Below are positions 37,670 through 47,597 of a stretch of DNA of 64,000 bases, one piece after another. The position numbers were made by a program, and so were the translations under genes. The notes below the pieces were generated by a model. That model was not told the DNA's origin, did not search any database, and was given only the letters and a program-made list of their open reading frames with translations. Origin of the DNA: Zobellia amurskyensis (lineage in GTDB: Bacteria; Bacteroidota; Bacteroidia; Flavobacteriales; Flavobacteriaceae); assembly GCF_009725985.1 (NCBI RefSeq), contig NZ_RCNR01000016.1:35430-99429 (forward strand), written 5' to 3'. The stretch's first letter is position 1. Every line of letters begins with the position of its first letter.

Positions 37670-39745
37670 ATGAAAAACAATAGAAAAATGGCTAAACGTA
37701 ACCTCATATTTTTACTTATGATTGGGCTGACCGTATTTAACGGTCTCGCTTTGGATACTTATAAATCAGACCCTATTGTTTTAGAAAATGAAAAGTTGAA
37801 TGTGAGTATTGATTCTGAAACAGGATGCTTTTCTGTTACCGAAAAAACTTCTGGTCACGTTTGGAAATCGGACCCGTGGGAAAATGCCGCGGGTCTATTG
37901 ACCATAACCGATTCCAAAGGAAAAAAACATACGGTGAACATTTCCAAGAGTAAAAAAATTGAAGTTTCAAAAGCTTCAAATAATACGGTTTCTCTCAAAT
38001 TTATTGACCCTGTTCTTGAAGACGGCTCGGTGGCTACAGGGGTTTCCATTGTCACAGAATTAAAGCTAGACGCAAAAAAAGCTCTGTTAGATGTTGAAGT
38101 TAAAGAACATAATGCCAGTAATTTTAAATTATCGGATTTACGTTATCCAGCTAGGGCTTTCAGCTTAAAGACAGATGAAGATAAGGGTGCTGCTGTAATT
38201 CCTCAAAAGCAAGGGATCATCTGTCCGTCCTATATTTTTCCTATGAACGGAGGTCGTTTTTGCAAATGGGATGATGCCACTTACAACAATAAATCACAAG
38301 GTTTTTTAGAGTTGTTCAACAATGGTACCGGACTTACCATGCCTTGGTGGGGTACGTATAACGAAAAATCTGCCGTAATGGGTATTGTAGATGAATCCGC
38401 TAGACCCCAAATGCAATACAATATCAATAACAATGGTCAATACCTTTTTAAAGGTGAAATGTCTACTTACCAACGTATTGTTTTTCTTGACCCTATTTGG
38501 AAATTGAACGAAGAGAAAGGTAAAATGCGCATGAGCTACCATTTTATTCCCGGTGGTGATTATGTAGATATGGCTAAAGAATATCAAAAAGAGGCTAAAG
38601 CCCGTGGGCATTTTGTTTCCTTAAAGGAAAAACTAAAAAGAAATCCGAATGTAGATAAACTTCCAGGAGCTATCTATTTCGGAATTTACGGTGGCTATCC
38701 TCATTATGTGAACATGCCTGGAATGGCTTTTACTTTTGATCAATTAAAAAATACGATACAAACCATTCATGATGATTTAAAAGTTGATAAAGCTTTTGTT
38801 CATGCATGGGGAACCTTTTCTAATTTTGTTCCGCACAACTCCCCTATCAGTGAAGCTTTAGGAGGACCTAAAAAATTAAAGGCCGCGGTAGATTTAGCCA
38901 AATCTTATGGGTACTTGTATTCTTCATATCACGCTTATTCTCCTATGTTAGAGAATGACCCTAATTTTACAACGGACCTTATGCAACGCGATGCAGAAGG
39001 AAAGCTGATGAATACAGGTAGTCGTTGGGCGCGTGTTGACCCAAAATTTCAGAAAGGACTGGCTCAGGAAAACATTGAAAATGAAATTTCTTATTTAGGC
39101 CTAGAGGCCGATATTACAGATATTACTTTTGCCGCATACCGTGAAAACGGAAAAGAAGGCCGTATTGAGCTGGCCAAATACATTGACAGCTTTAACTTGG
39201 TAAACGGTACCGAACATGGCCAAGAACAATGGATACCCTATTTTGATATGTTCGAAGGGATGACCTATTTAGAGGACCGTCCACTTTCTGTAATCTCCCA
39301 CCCTGCTCCGCTTTTCAATTTGGTGTACCATGAAGCTATAGCCAATTTTGGAAAAATCCAAGATCCGGATAACGAGGTTACTGCCAATGGAGATTTCAGA
39401 ATAAAAGCCTTAAGAAGTATGTTGTTTGGAAGAGGTACTACCATATTCTTTGCTCCTTACGAATTTGAAGGCATGCGCCCGATGATAGAAATGGCAAGAG
39501 ATTTGGTAAGCCCTGTTCATAAAGAAACATTCTATTCAGAATTAAAAAGCCACGAATATCTAAGTGCCGATTACAAAGTACAGAGAAGTCAGTTCTCTAG
39601 CGGTACCGAAGTAATTGCCAATTTAGGCCCGGTAGCACAAAAGGTAGAAGGCGGTGTTTCCATTCCCGGATACGGCTATAGAATTAAGATGAAGGATGGC
39701 AGTGTAAAAACTGGTCATTTCCAAGTGAGTCTTCACATGGATTAA
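37670..39745 (+). CDS. GH129-family exo-3,6-anhydro-D-galactosidase-like enzyme
   Basis: The 691-residue protein has a signal peptide (residues 1 to about 28) and a large catalytic region of the DUF5696/GH129 type: an N-terminal beta-sandwich (about 30-300) and a TIM-like barrel (about 310-600) with HAWGTFSNF, DPKFQKG and acidic residues in LEADITDITF and NGTEHGQEQW. GH129 was first known for alpha-N-acetylgalactosaminidase, but carrageenan loci carry members that release 3,6-anhydro-D-galactose from the non-reducing end. Location after dauD and before a sulfatase in one operon supports that. Exact linkage specificity is inference. Confidence 0.78.
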   Translation: MKNNRKMAKRNLIFLLMIGLTVFNGLALDTYKSDPIVLENEKLNVSIDSETGCFSVTEKTSGHVWKSDPWENAAGLLTITDSKGKKHTVNISKSKKIEVSKASNNTVSLKFIDPVLEDGSVATGVSIVTELKLDAKKALLDVEVKEHNASNFKLSDLRYPARAFSLKTDEDKGAAVIPQKQGIICPSYIFPMNGGRFCKWDDATYNNKSQGFLELFNNGTGLTMPWWGTYNEKSAVMGIVDESARPQMQYNINNNGQYLFKGEMSTYQRIVFLDPIWKLNEEKGKMRMSYHFIPGGDYVDMAKEYQKEAKARGHFVSLKEKLKRNPNVDKLPGAIYFGIYGGYPHYVNMPGMAFTFDQLKNTIQTIHDDLKVDKAFVHAWGTFSNFVPHNSPISEALGGPKKLKAAVDLAKSYGYLYSSYHAYSPMLENDPNFTTDLMQRDAEGKLMNTGSRWARVDPKFQKGLAQENIENEISYLGLEADITDITFAAYRENGKEGRIELAKYIDSFNLVNGTEHGQEQWIPYFDMFEGMTYLEDRPLSVISHPAPLFNLVYHEAIANFGKIQDPDNEVTANGDFRIKALRSMLFGRGTTIFFAPYEFEGMRPMIEMARDLVSPVHKETFYSELKSHEYLSADYKVQRSQFSSGTEVIANLGPVAQKVEGGVSIPGYGYRIKMKDGSVKTGHFQVSLHMD

Positions 39746-39786
39746 CAGCAAGTTGTTCATCAAACAAATACAAAAGACAGGTCATT

Positions 39787-41568
39787 ATGAAATATGTTGC
39801 AACAAAAATAAAATCAAATCAGACTAGATTTAGTTCAATTATATTCTCTTTTTGTCTTTGTACGATTTTTTGCCACAACACGCTCCTTATAGCACAAGAC
39901 CGTCCTAATGTATTGATTATGCTTACCGATGACCAAGGCTATGGTGACCTAGGTTCTCACGGCAATCCCTATTTAAAAACACCAAATATTGAAAAAATAG
40001 GCAAGCAAGGGCTTGAAATGACCCATTTCTTCTCCTATCCAAATTGTTCTGCTACTCGTGCAGCCATTTTAACAGGCAGATATCCGTATCGCACAGGAGT
40101 CACAGGGGTTACACAAGTAGATCACTTTATGAATACTTCGGAAGAAACCTTAGCCGAGATTTTGAGTAAAAACGGCTATCGCACGGGAATTTTCGGAAAA
40201 TGGCATTTGGGAGACAATGCGCCCATGCGCCCTACGGACCAAGGGTTTCAAGAAGCTTTGGTTCATAAAGGTGGAGGAATCGGGCAAGCTGCGGGACCTG
40301 CCGGTAACACCTATTTTGACCCAATTCTTGAGCACAATAATCAATCTAAAAAATACGAAGGGTATTGCGATGATATTTTTACGGATGCCGCTCTAGATTT
40401 TATGAGCGAGAAAAGTGAGAAGCCTTTTTTTACATATCTAGCAACCAACCTACCACACTTTCCACTTGAAGTACCCGATGAAAAAGCCGACCCCTATAGA
40501 AAAATAGGCCTTCACGAAGACAATGCTAAAACCTACGGCATGATCGATAATATTGATGCCAATGTAGGTCGTGTTTTAAAACGCTTAAAACAACTGGGCA
40601 TTGAAGACAATACAATAGTTATTTTCCTTTCGGATAATGGGCCTAGGAACAGACGTACTAAAAATGACGTCTACCCAGGAAGATGGGTCTCAAATTTACG
40701 AGGAACAAAAACAAGTGTTTATGAATGTGGTACTCGTGTACCCTTTTTTGTAAGATGGCCAAAACATATTGAAAAAGCACAACAAAACAGTACTATGGGT
40801 GCAGTAATTGATGTACTGCCCACCATTCTAGATGTCTGTAAAATTGAAGCTCCTGAGCATATTAAATTGGACGGTAAATCATTGCTGTCCCTATGGAAAG
40901 GTGAAAAATCGGACTTTAAAGACAGGGTGTTCATTGTCCAAATGCATTACGGCCCAACCGTGTTCAAATACATGCATTTTGCCGTGCGGACCCAAAAATA
41001 TAAACTGGTCAGTCCGCATGATGACCCACACCATATTCTGTATCAACCTAAGGATGAAGAACTAAAAGAGGTCCTTGCTAACTTAGAATTATACGATGTA
41101 GAAAATGACCCAAGCGAGCGTATAAACCTAGCCAGTAATCATCCTGAAATAGTAGAAGACCTTCTGGCCCGTTATGAAAATTGGTTTGACGAGGTTACTG
41201 AAGAAAGAGATTCAAAAGGTATTCAGCGTATTTATCTTGGTAGCAGCATGCAACGCGCTACTAATCTATCTCAGTTTGATTGGGGCGGCCCTAGAGTTCT
41301 TTCTAAAAATGACCTTGGCCACTGGCGCGTAAAAACAGAAGCTGGTAGATATAATGTGAGCTTTGATCTTCCTGAATTGGACCATGAAGGTGTAGCGCAT
41401 CTGAAATACAATGACCTGCATTTAAAACTTCCGGTAAACAAAGAGCAGAAGAAAATCACCTTTACAGATGTAATACTTCCTGAAGGAACAGGAAACTTCC
41501 ATGCTTTTTTAAAAACAGAAAGATTAGCTACAGGCCCTTTATTTGTTGATGTTGAACGTATTGATTAA
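39787..41568 (+). CDS. Family S1 sulfatase with CSATR active-site motif and C-terminal accessory domain
   Basis: The 593-residue protein is secreted (hydrophobic N-terminus ending near LLIAQ). Calcium-binding acids are in LTDDQGYGD and LSDNGPRN. The modified cysteine is Cys87 in NCSATR, with Ala where most sulfatases have Pro; the C-x-[PA]-x-R form is still accepted for formylglycine formation. GKWHLGD and ATNLPHFP supply catalytic Lys and His. A C-terminal beta-rich region (about 470-593) follows, as in the sulfatase at 7396. It is the last gene of the RhaT-dau operon and probably removes a sulfate that blocks the exo-glycosidases on carrageenan oligosaccharides. S1 subfamily not determined. 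Confidence 0.87.
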   Translation: MKYVATKIKSNQTRFSSIIFSFCLCTIFCHNTLLIAQDRPNVLIMLTDDQGYGDLGSHGNPYLKTPNIEKIGKQGLEMTHFFSYPNCSATRAAILTGRYPYRTGVTGVTQVDHFMNTSEETLAEILSKNGYRTGIFGKWHLGDNAPMRPTDQGFQEALVHKGGGIGQAAGPAGNTYFDPILEHNNQSKKYEGYCDDIFTDAALDFMSEKSEKPFFTYLATNLPHFPLEVPDEKADPYRKIGLHEDNAKTYGMIDNIDANVGRVLKRLKQLGIEDNTIVIFLSDNGPRNRRTKNDVYPGRWVSNLRGTKTSVYECGTRVPFFVRWPKHIEKAQQNSTMGAVIDVLPTILDVCKIEAPEHIKLDGKSLLSLWKGEKSDFKDRVFIVQMHYGPTVFKYMHFAVRTQKYKLVSPHDDPHHILYQPKDEELKEVLANLELYDVENDPSERINLASNHPEIVEDLLARYENWFDEVTEERDSKGIQRIYLGSSMQRATNLSQFDWGGPRVLSKNDLGHWRVKTEAGRYNVSFDLPELDHEGVAHLKYNDLHLKLPVNKEQKKITFTDVILPEGTGNFHAFLKTERLATGPLFVDVERID

Positions 41569-41650
41569 TGCTTAAAGATTTCGATTTTACTGGTTTTCGC
41601 ATTTTTTAAATCACACTCAAGTACCACATTTCACAACATTAAACAACAAA

Positions 41651-41719
41651 CAAGGTTAAAATAGTGCTGTAACAGGATAAAATCTACAAATCACTGCTTC
41701 CTCTATTACCCTTTATTTG
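41651..41719 (+). promoter_or_regulatory. AraC-type operator and promoter of the GH127-MFS-GH127 operon (module B)
   Basis: Half-sites CAAGGTTAAAAT (41651-41662) and ACAGGATAAAAT (41672-41683) start 21 bp apart. The second ends 28 bp before TTTATTTG (41712-41719). Transcription would start near 41724, leaving a leader of about 94 nt. Confidence 0.78.
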
Positions 41720-41740
41720 TATGTTACACTGCATCAAAGT

Positions 41741-41775
41741 ATTCGTTGTACGGCCAAGTCTTATTTACAACGAAT
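41741..41775 (+). promoter_or_regulatory. Perfect 10-bp inverted repeat in the GH127 leader
   Basis: ATTCGTTGTA (41741-41750) pairs exactly with TACAACGAAT (41766-41775), leaving a 15-nt loop. It lies downstream of the predicted start site and 42 bp before the ATG. It may be an mRNA hairpin that affects stability or translation, or a second protein-binding site. Confidence 0.45.
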
Positions 41776-41817
41776 TCTAGACCATAACGCAACGGTGTAT
41801 TATATAAATATTGGATT

Positions 41818-43899
41818 ATGAAAAGAATAACCCTCTCCATTTGCCTCTTATTAACCGTGCTTTCTTGTAAACAAAGCGAGCCAGACCAGAACCTCAGCGC
41901 AGATACAACAAAACCACGTGATTATGCTGCCAATCTAGACACAGGAAAAGGTGTCATCAATAACACGAACAGTCCACATGTTAAGTTGAAAAGTATTGAC
42001 ATAGGAGACTGTAGATGGACCGAAGGTTTCTGGGCCGATAAATGGAAGGTTGCCGAAGAAACTATGATTCCCCACATGGGTGAAATCCTAAAAGGAGATA
42101 TCGGTCACGGTTATAACAACTTTAAAATAGCTGCCGGACTCAAAGAAGGCGAACATAAAGGTTTTTGGTGGCATGATGGCGATTTCTATAAATGGATGGA
42201 AGCCAAAATGTACATTTACGGCGTAAATAAAGATGAAAAAATTGTTGATGAAATAGATGAGATTATAGACGTCATAGCCCAAGCACAACAAGCAGATGGT
42301 TACCTCTCCACACCTGCAATTATAAGAGATGATATAGAACCATTTACCAACAGAAGGTACCACGAATTATACAATAGCGGTCATTTATTAACTAGTGCTT
42401 GTATTCATTACCGCCTGACCGGAAAGACCAACTTCTTGGACATTGCCGTAAAGCATGCCGATTATCTGTATAAATTGTTCTCTCCAAAACCTGACCACCT
42501 AAAACGTTTTGGTTTTAACCAAACACAGATTATGGGCTTGGTAGAATTGTACCGTACTACCAAAGACAAGCGCTATTTAGAGCTGGCCGAGCAATTCATA
42601 AATAAGCGCGGCACTTATAAAATTGAAGATGATGAGACCACAAAAGGGTATCCTATTGGTGATATGGTTCAGGAACGCGTTCCGCTTCGTGAAGAAACCG
42701 AAGCTGTAGGTCATGCGGTACTGGCACTTTATTTCTATGCCGGCGCTGCCGATGTTTATGCGGAAACTGGTGAGAAAGAATTAATTGATGCGCTAGAAAG
42801 GTTGTGGGACAACGTGACCAACAAAAAAATGTACATTACGGGAGCCATCGGCCAAACACACTATGGCCGTTCTTCTCGCCTCGATAAAATTGAAGAAGGC
42901 TTTATTGATGAGTACATGATGCCTAACATGACTGCTTACAATGAAACTTGTGCCAACATCTGTAACTCCATGTTCAACTACCGTATGCTTACATTAACCG
43001 GTGATGCCAAGCATGGCGATATTATGGAACTTGTATTGCATAATAGTGGACTTTCGGGCATTAGCCTTGACGGAAAGAATTACTACTATTCCAATCCACT
43101 TCGGAAAATTGAAGGCGCGCTAGATTATGAAAAAATGAATGTTGAGTTTCCGGAAAGACAGCCTTATCTTAAATGTTTTTGTTGTCCTCCAAACTTAGTA
43201 CGTACCATTGCAAAATCTCCAGGCTGGGCCTATAGCAAATCTGAAAACGGAATTGCAGTCAACCTATACGGAGGAAATGAATTGAACACTACCCTATTGG
43301 ATGGTTCAACCATAAAACTTACTCAAAAAACAGACTACCCATGGGATGGCGCCGTTAAGATTACAGTGGATGAATCCAAAGCCGATGCTTTTGATATTCT
43401 TCTTCGTATTCCCAGTTGGGCTAAGGGTACTCAAATTTATGTAAACGGAACAAAAACGGCAGAAGCTGTACCCGGTACGTTTGCTAAAATTGAAAGAAAA
43501 TGGGCGGCTGGTGATGAAATTACTATTGACATGCCAATGGAAACCAAATTCATTGAAGGACACCCACGCATTGAAGAAGTTCGCAACCAAGTCGCCTTAA
43601 AAAGAGGTCCGGTCGTGTATTGTATTGAGTCGGCAGATTTACCAGAAAAAACAGATATAACCAACGTTTACCTTTCTTCCGATAAAAAACTGAACCCTAC
43701 TTCCAGACCTGATTTCTTGGGAGGTGTCACCACTTTAGAAGGCGAAATATTAATACGAAAAGATAAATTGGGTGAAATGTACCAAGAAGTAAGTGCCCCA
43801 GAATTTCAATCTTTTAAAACCAATTTTATACCTTACTATGCTTGGAGCAATAGAGGCCAAGGAGAGATGACAGTTTTCCTTCCAGTAATCTGGAATTAG
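41818..43899 (+). CDS. GH127-family glycoside hydrolase, lipoprotein (3,6-anhydro-D-galactosidase candidate)
   Basis: The 693-residue protein has a lipoprotein signal (VLSC, Cys17). The catalytic region is an alpha/alpha-barrel of the GH127/DUF1680 type. The zinc-binding and catalytic set known from beta-L-arabinofuranosidases is conserved: Glu376 and Cys378 in YNETCAN, and Cys455-Cys456 in CFCCPP. In carrageenan-degrading flavobacteria GH127 members release 3,6-anhydro-D-galactose from oligosaccharides. It is first in the operon with an MFS porter and a second GH127 and has its own operator module. Being lipidated, it should act in the periplasm or at the outer membrane. Confidence 0.87.
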   Translation: MKRITLSICLLLTVLSCKQSEPDQNLSADTTKPRDYAANLDTGKGVINNTNSPHVKLKSIDIGDCRWTEGFWADKWKVAEETMIPHMGEILKGDIGHGYNNFKIAAGLKEGEHKGFWWHDGDFYKWMEAKMYIYGVNKDEKIVDEIDEIIDVIAQAQQADGYLSTPAIIRDDIEPFTNRRYHELYNSGHLLTSACIHYRLTGKTNFLDIAVKHADYLYKLFSPKPDHLKRFGFNQTQIMGLVELYRTTKDKRYLELAEQFINKRGTYKIEDDETTKGYPIGDMVQERVPLREETEAVGHAVLALYFYAGAADVYAETGEKELIDALERLWDNVTNKKMYITGAIGQTHYGRSSRLDKIEEGFIDEYMMPNMTAYNETCANICNSMFNYRMLTLTGDAKHGDIMELVLHNSGLSGISLDGKNYYYSNPLRKIEGALDYEKMNVEFPERQPYLKCFCCPPNLVRTIAKSPGWAYSKSENGIAVNLYGGNELNTTLLDGSTIKLTQKTDYPWDGAVKITVDESKADAFDILLRIPSWAKGTQIYVNGTKTAEAVPGTFAKIERKWAAGDEITIDMPMETKFIEGHPRIEEVRNQVALKRGPVVYCIESADLPEKTDITNVYLSSDKKLNPTSRPDFLGGVTTLEGEILIRKDKLGEMYQEVSAPEFQSFKTNFIPYYAWSNRGQGEMTVFLPVIWN

Positions 43900-43938
43900 C
43901 ATTTATGATAGCTCACCACACCTTAATTTAAACAATTT

Positions 43939-45513
43939 ATGGGTTCCTATAAACAGAATGCTTTTAAGTATGCCACCATTGTAGCTATGGGAGGTTTTGT
44001 CTTTGGATTGGATGCAGCGCTAATATCGGGAACGGTGAAATTTATAACACAAGAATTTTCACTCTCGGAACTAGAATTGGGTTCAGTAGTAGGAGCTCCA
44101 GCCATGGGGGTACTTTTAGCACTTGTGTTTGTGGGATATGCTTGTAATAAATATGGTCGCAGAACCACTTTAATGATTGCTGCGGCCCTGTATCTTTTTT
44201 CCGCGATCTCTTCTGCACTGGCTCCATCCTATGCTTCGCTGCTGGTAGCTCGGTTTATGGGGGGATTGGCTTTTAGTTCTATATCCTTGGCATCCATGTA
44301 TATTGGCGAAATAGCGCCTCCAAAATGGCGTGGAAAATTGGTTTCCATGACCCAAATAAATATAGTGGTAGGACTTTCCGCCGCCTACTTCATAAATTAC
44401 CTCATTCTAGGTTGGGCTAACACAGATGCTCCATGGGTTCAAGAATGGGGACTGGACACGAACACATGGCGCTGGATGCTAGGTACTGAAGTTATTTTTG
44501 CTTTCTTATGGTTTACCCTACTCTTTTTTGTTCCCAGAAGTCCGGCTTGGTTACTATATAATGGACGCGAACCAGAAGCCATAAGGATGCTACAAAAAGT
44601 AACTCCCGAAAATGAAATTCAGGCCAAAATAAAGCAAATGCGCTCTAGTCTTGAAAACAGTAATCAAGACCGCTCAATGCTTACTCAACTAAAAGAAATT
44701 TTTGGTAAGCCAATGCGTATTACTATGATTATAGCAATGACCATAGCTATCGCACAACAGGCCACGGGTATAAATGCCATTCTGTTCTACGCTCCTACTG
44801 TATTTGAGCAATTAGGCATAGGTACGGATGCAGCCTTTGCACAGGCCATTTATATTGGACTTACCAGTGTAGTGTTTACAGTCTTAGGTTTATTATTAGT
44901 TGATAGAATAGGTCGTAGACCCATGATTATCTGGGGCATGCTTTGGATAATTTTAAGTCTTGGTGTTTGCTATTACGGATTTGAAACCGCCAACTATACC
45001 ATTAGTGAGAATGCGATTTCCGAAATGTCTGAAATCCCCAACTCAGAAAGGTTGAATGCCCTAGTAGACGTTCCTTTTGAGAGTGACATAAGTTTTAAAA
45101 CAGCATTAATTGAGACCTTAGGAGAAACGGATGCCAGAGATTATTCAGGTCTACTTTTACAGAAAGCAGCGGATATAAATGCCCTCCTTATTTTATTGGG
45201 AATACTCAGTTTTATTGGTGCCTTTCATTTTTCCATCGGCCCTGTTATGTGGGTTTTATTTTCTGAGATTTTCCCTATTTCATTAAGAGGTGTTGCCATT
45301 CCATTTTTCACTTTGGTCACCAGCTTTGTAAGTTACTTGGTGCAGAAATTTTTCCCATGGCAATTGGCGACAATGGGTATCAGTTCAACACTCTTATTCT
45401 ATGCCATTATCGTAAGTATTGGTTTGGTCATTCTTTATATCTATTTAAAAGAAACCAAAAATATGACCATAGAAGAAGTACAATTAGCATTGGCTACTAA
45501 AAGAAAAACCTAA
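43939..45513 (+). CDS. MFS sugar porter
   Basis: The 524-residue membrane protein has 12 predicted hydrophobic segments and sugar-porter signatures: NKYGRRTTL between segments 2 and 3, VPRSPAWLL after segment 6, AQQATGINAILFYAP in segment 7, DRIGRRP, and the late FSIGPVMWVLFSEIFP. A longer hydrophilic loop (about residues 345-405) between segments 9 and 10 is unusual and also seen in some Bacteroidota porters. Placed between a periplasmic and a signal-less GH127 enzyme, it probably imports a mono- or disaccharide from carrageenan (inference). Confidence 0.9.
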   Translation: MGSYKQNAFKYATIVAMGGFVFGLDAALISGTVKFITQEFSLSELELGSVVGAPAMGVLLALVFVGYACNKYGRRTTLMIAAALYLFSAISSALAPSYASLLVARFMGGLAFSSISLASMYIGEIAPPKWRGKLVSMTQINIVVGLSAAYFINYLILGWANTDAPWVQEWGLDTNTWRWMLGTEVIFAFLWFTLLFFVPRSPAWLLYNGREPEAIRMLQKVTPENEIQAKIKQMRSSLENSNQDRSMLTQLKEIFGKPMRITMIIAMTIAIAQQATGINAILFYAPTVFEQLGIGTDAAFAQAIYIGLTSVVFTVLGLLLVDRIGRRPMIIWGMLWIILSLGVCYYGFETANYTISENAISEMSEIPNSERLNALVDVPFESDISFKTALIETLGETDARDYSGLLLQKAADINALLILLGILSFIGAFHFSIGPVMWVLFSEIFPISLRGVAIPFFTLVTSFVSYLVQKFFPWQLATMGISSTLLFYAIIVSIGLVILYIYLKETKNMTIEEVQLALATKRKT

Positions 45514-45582
45514 CAGATATGCTACATCCATATAAATAGATTTTTTATTTAAATCAATCTCTTTTCGAATAACACAGTACAG

Positions 45583-47553
45583 ATGAAACAAGCTACTCCT
45601 GCAAATACAAACAGCCCCTATACCCAACTTAAAAGTATGAACATTGGCGATTGCCAATGGACAAGTGGTTTTTGGGCCGATAAATTTGAACTTTGCGCAA
45701 ATGCTATGGTACCCTATATGGGTGATGTATTATGTGGAGATGTAGGTCACGCGCTTAACAATTTTAAAATAGCCGCAGGTGAAAAAGAAGGCGAACACCA
45801 AGGTATGTTTTGGCATGATGGGGATTTCTATAAATTCATGGAAGCCAAAACCTATGTGTACGCTCACACTAAAGACAAAGAATTATTAAAAGAATTAGAT
45901 GAGTACATTTCCATAATTGGTAAAGCGCAGGAAAGTGACGGATATCTTCAAACTCAAATTCAACTTAGAGACGGCGTAGACCGATACGAAAATCGGAAGT
46001 ACCATGAAATGTATAATACTGGGCACTTACTAATAAGTGCTTGCATTCATTTTAATGTTACCGGACAGCGTAATTTTCTGGACATCGCCATAAAACATGC
46101 AGATTTACTGTACACTATCTTTATGCCAGACACCAAACACTACGGTCGCTTTGGTTTTAACCAAACCCAGATAATGGGCTTGGTAGAATTGTACCGCACT
46201 CTGGGTGATAAGAAATATTTAAAGCTTGCTGAAAAATTTATTGATAACCGTGGGAAATACGAGGTAAAACATCATGCTACTACCGAAGGATACCCTATTG
46301 GCGATATGGTACAAGAACGCACCCCTTTACGAGAATCTACGGAAGCAGTAGGCCATGCCGTGCTCGCCCTATATTACTACGCTGGTGCTGCAGATGTTTA
46401 TGCAGAAACAGGAGAAAAAGCGCTGCTTGATGCACTGGACCGTCTTTGGGAAAACGTGACGACCAAAAAAATGTACGTCACCGGTGCCGTGGGCCAAGCC
46501 CATTATGGGGCTTCGGTAAATCGTGATATGATAGAAGAGGGTTTTATTGATGCCTTCATGATGCCCAATATGACCGCCTATAATGAAACCTGCGCCAACC
46601 TTTGTAATGCCATGTTCAGCTATCGCATGCTAAATCTAAAAGGCGAAGCAAAATATGCAGATATTGTTGAGCTGGTCCTTTACAATAGCGCCCTATCCGG
46701 AATTAGCGTAACAGGAAAGGAATATTTTTATGCAAATCCACTCCGGATGCTAAATAATACCAGAGACTATAACGCACATGAAAATGTAACCGAAACTCCA
46801 AATAGGGAACCATACCTGAGTTGTTTCTGCTGCCCACCAAATTTGGTGCGTATCATTGCAACAGTTTCTGAGTGGGCATACAGTCTTTCCGAAAACGGAT
46901 TTACTGTAAACCTATACGGTGCCAATACATTGAACTCGCAACTAAAAGATGGCTCTCCCATTAAAGTTTTACAGGAGACTGAATACCCTTGGCAAGGAAA
47001 GGCTACCTTAACTATTGAAGAATGTAAAGCAGATGCTTTTGCAATTAGTTTGCGCATTCCTAAATGGGCGAAAAATTCAAAACTAACGCTCAACAGAGAA
47101 GAATTATCTAAAACCTTAGAGCCAGGAAGCTTTGTCAAAATTCAACGAAATTGGAAAAAAGGAGACGTTCTCGTTCTAGATATGCCAATGGAGGTCGAGT
47201 TTATAGAAGGCCATCCAAGAATTGAAGAAGTACGAAACCAAATAGCCGTAAAACGGGGACCAATTGTCTACTGTATTGAGTCGCCAGATTTACCTGAGAA
47301 CACAGACATTTTGAATATTTACTTCAACGGAAATAAAAGCTTAGAACCAACTCATCAACCTAACTTTTTAGGAGGAATCACTACACTGGAAGGCGAAGTA
47401 TTGATACGAAAAGATAAAGGTGAAGGCATCTACAGAACCGTTCAAAAACCCGAATGGACACCGTATAATACTCAACTTGTACCCTATTTTGCATGGAGTA
47501 ATCGCGGGCAGGCCGAAATGACCGTATTCATGCCCGTTGTCTGGGAAGATTAA
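45583..47553 (+). CDS. GH127-family glycoside hydrolase without signal peptide
   Basis: The 656-residue protein is a close paralogue of the enzyme at 41818, aligning over almost the whole length, but it starts directly at the catalytic region (NSPYTQLKSMNIGDCQW) with no export signal, so it is predicted to be cytoplasmic. The metal/catalytic residues are kept: Glu336 and Cys338 in YNETCAN and Cys416-Cys417 in CFCCPP. It follows the MFS gene after 69 bp and would act on oligosaccharides after import. Duplication with change of location is the likely origin. Confidence 0.87.
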   Translation: MKQATPANTNSPYTQLKSMNIGDCQWTSGFWADKFELCANAMVPYMGDVLCGDVGHALNNFKIAAGEKEGEHQGMFWHDGDFYKFMEAKTYVYAHTKDKELLKELDEYISIIGKAQESDGYLQTQIQLRDGVDRYENRKYHEMYNTGHLLISACIHFNVTGQRNFLDIAIKHADLLYTIFMPDTKHYGRFGFNQTQIMGLVELYRTLGDKKYLKLAEKFIDNRGKYEVKHHATTEGYPIGDMVQERTPLRESTEAVGHAVLALYYYAGAADVYAETGEKALLDALDRLWENVTTKKMYVTGAVGQAHYGASVNRDMIEEGFIDAFMMPNMTAYNETCANLCNAMFSYRMLNLKGEAKYADIVELVLYNSALSGISVTGKEYFYANPLRMLNNTRDYNAHENVTETPNREPYLSCFCCPPNLVRIIATVSEWAYSLSENGFTVNLYGANTLNSQLKDGSPIKVLQETEYPWQGKATLTIEECKADAFAISLRIPKWAKNSKLTLNREELSKTLEPGSFVKIQRNWKKGDVLVLDMPMEVEFIEGHPRIEEVRNQIAVKRGPIVYCIESPDLPENTDILNIYFNGNKSLEPTHQPNFLGGITTLEGEVLIRKDKGEGIYRTVQKPEWTPYNTQLVPYFAWSNRGQAEMTVFMPVVWED

Positions 47554-47597
47554 AAGACCGTCCTCACAAACCACAACAAACTGACCAAACCGTACCA

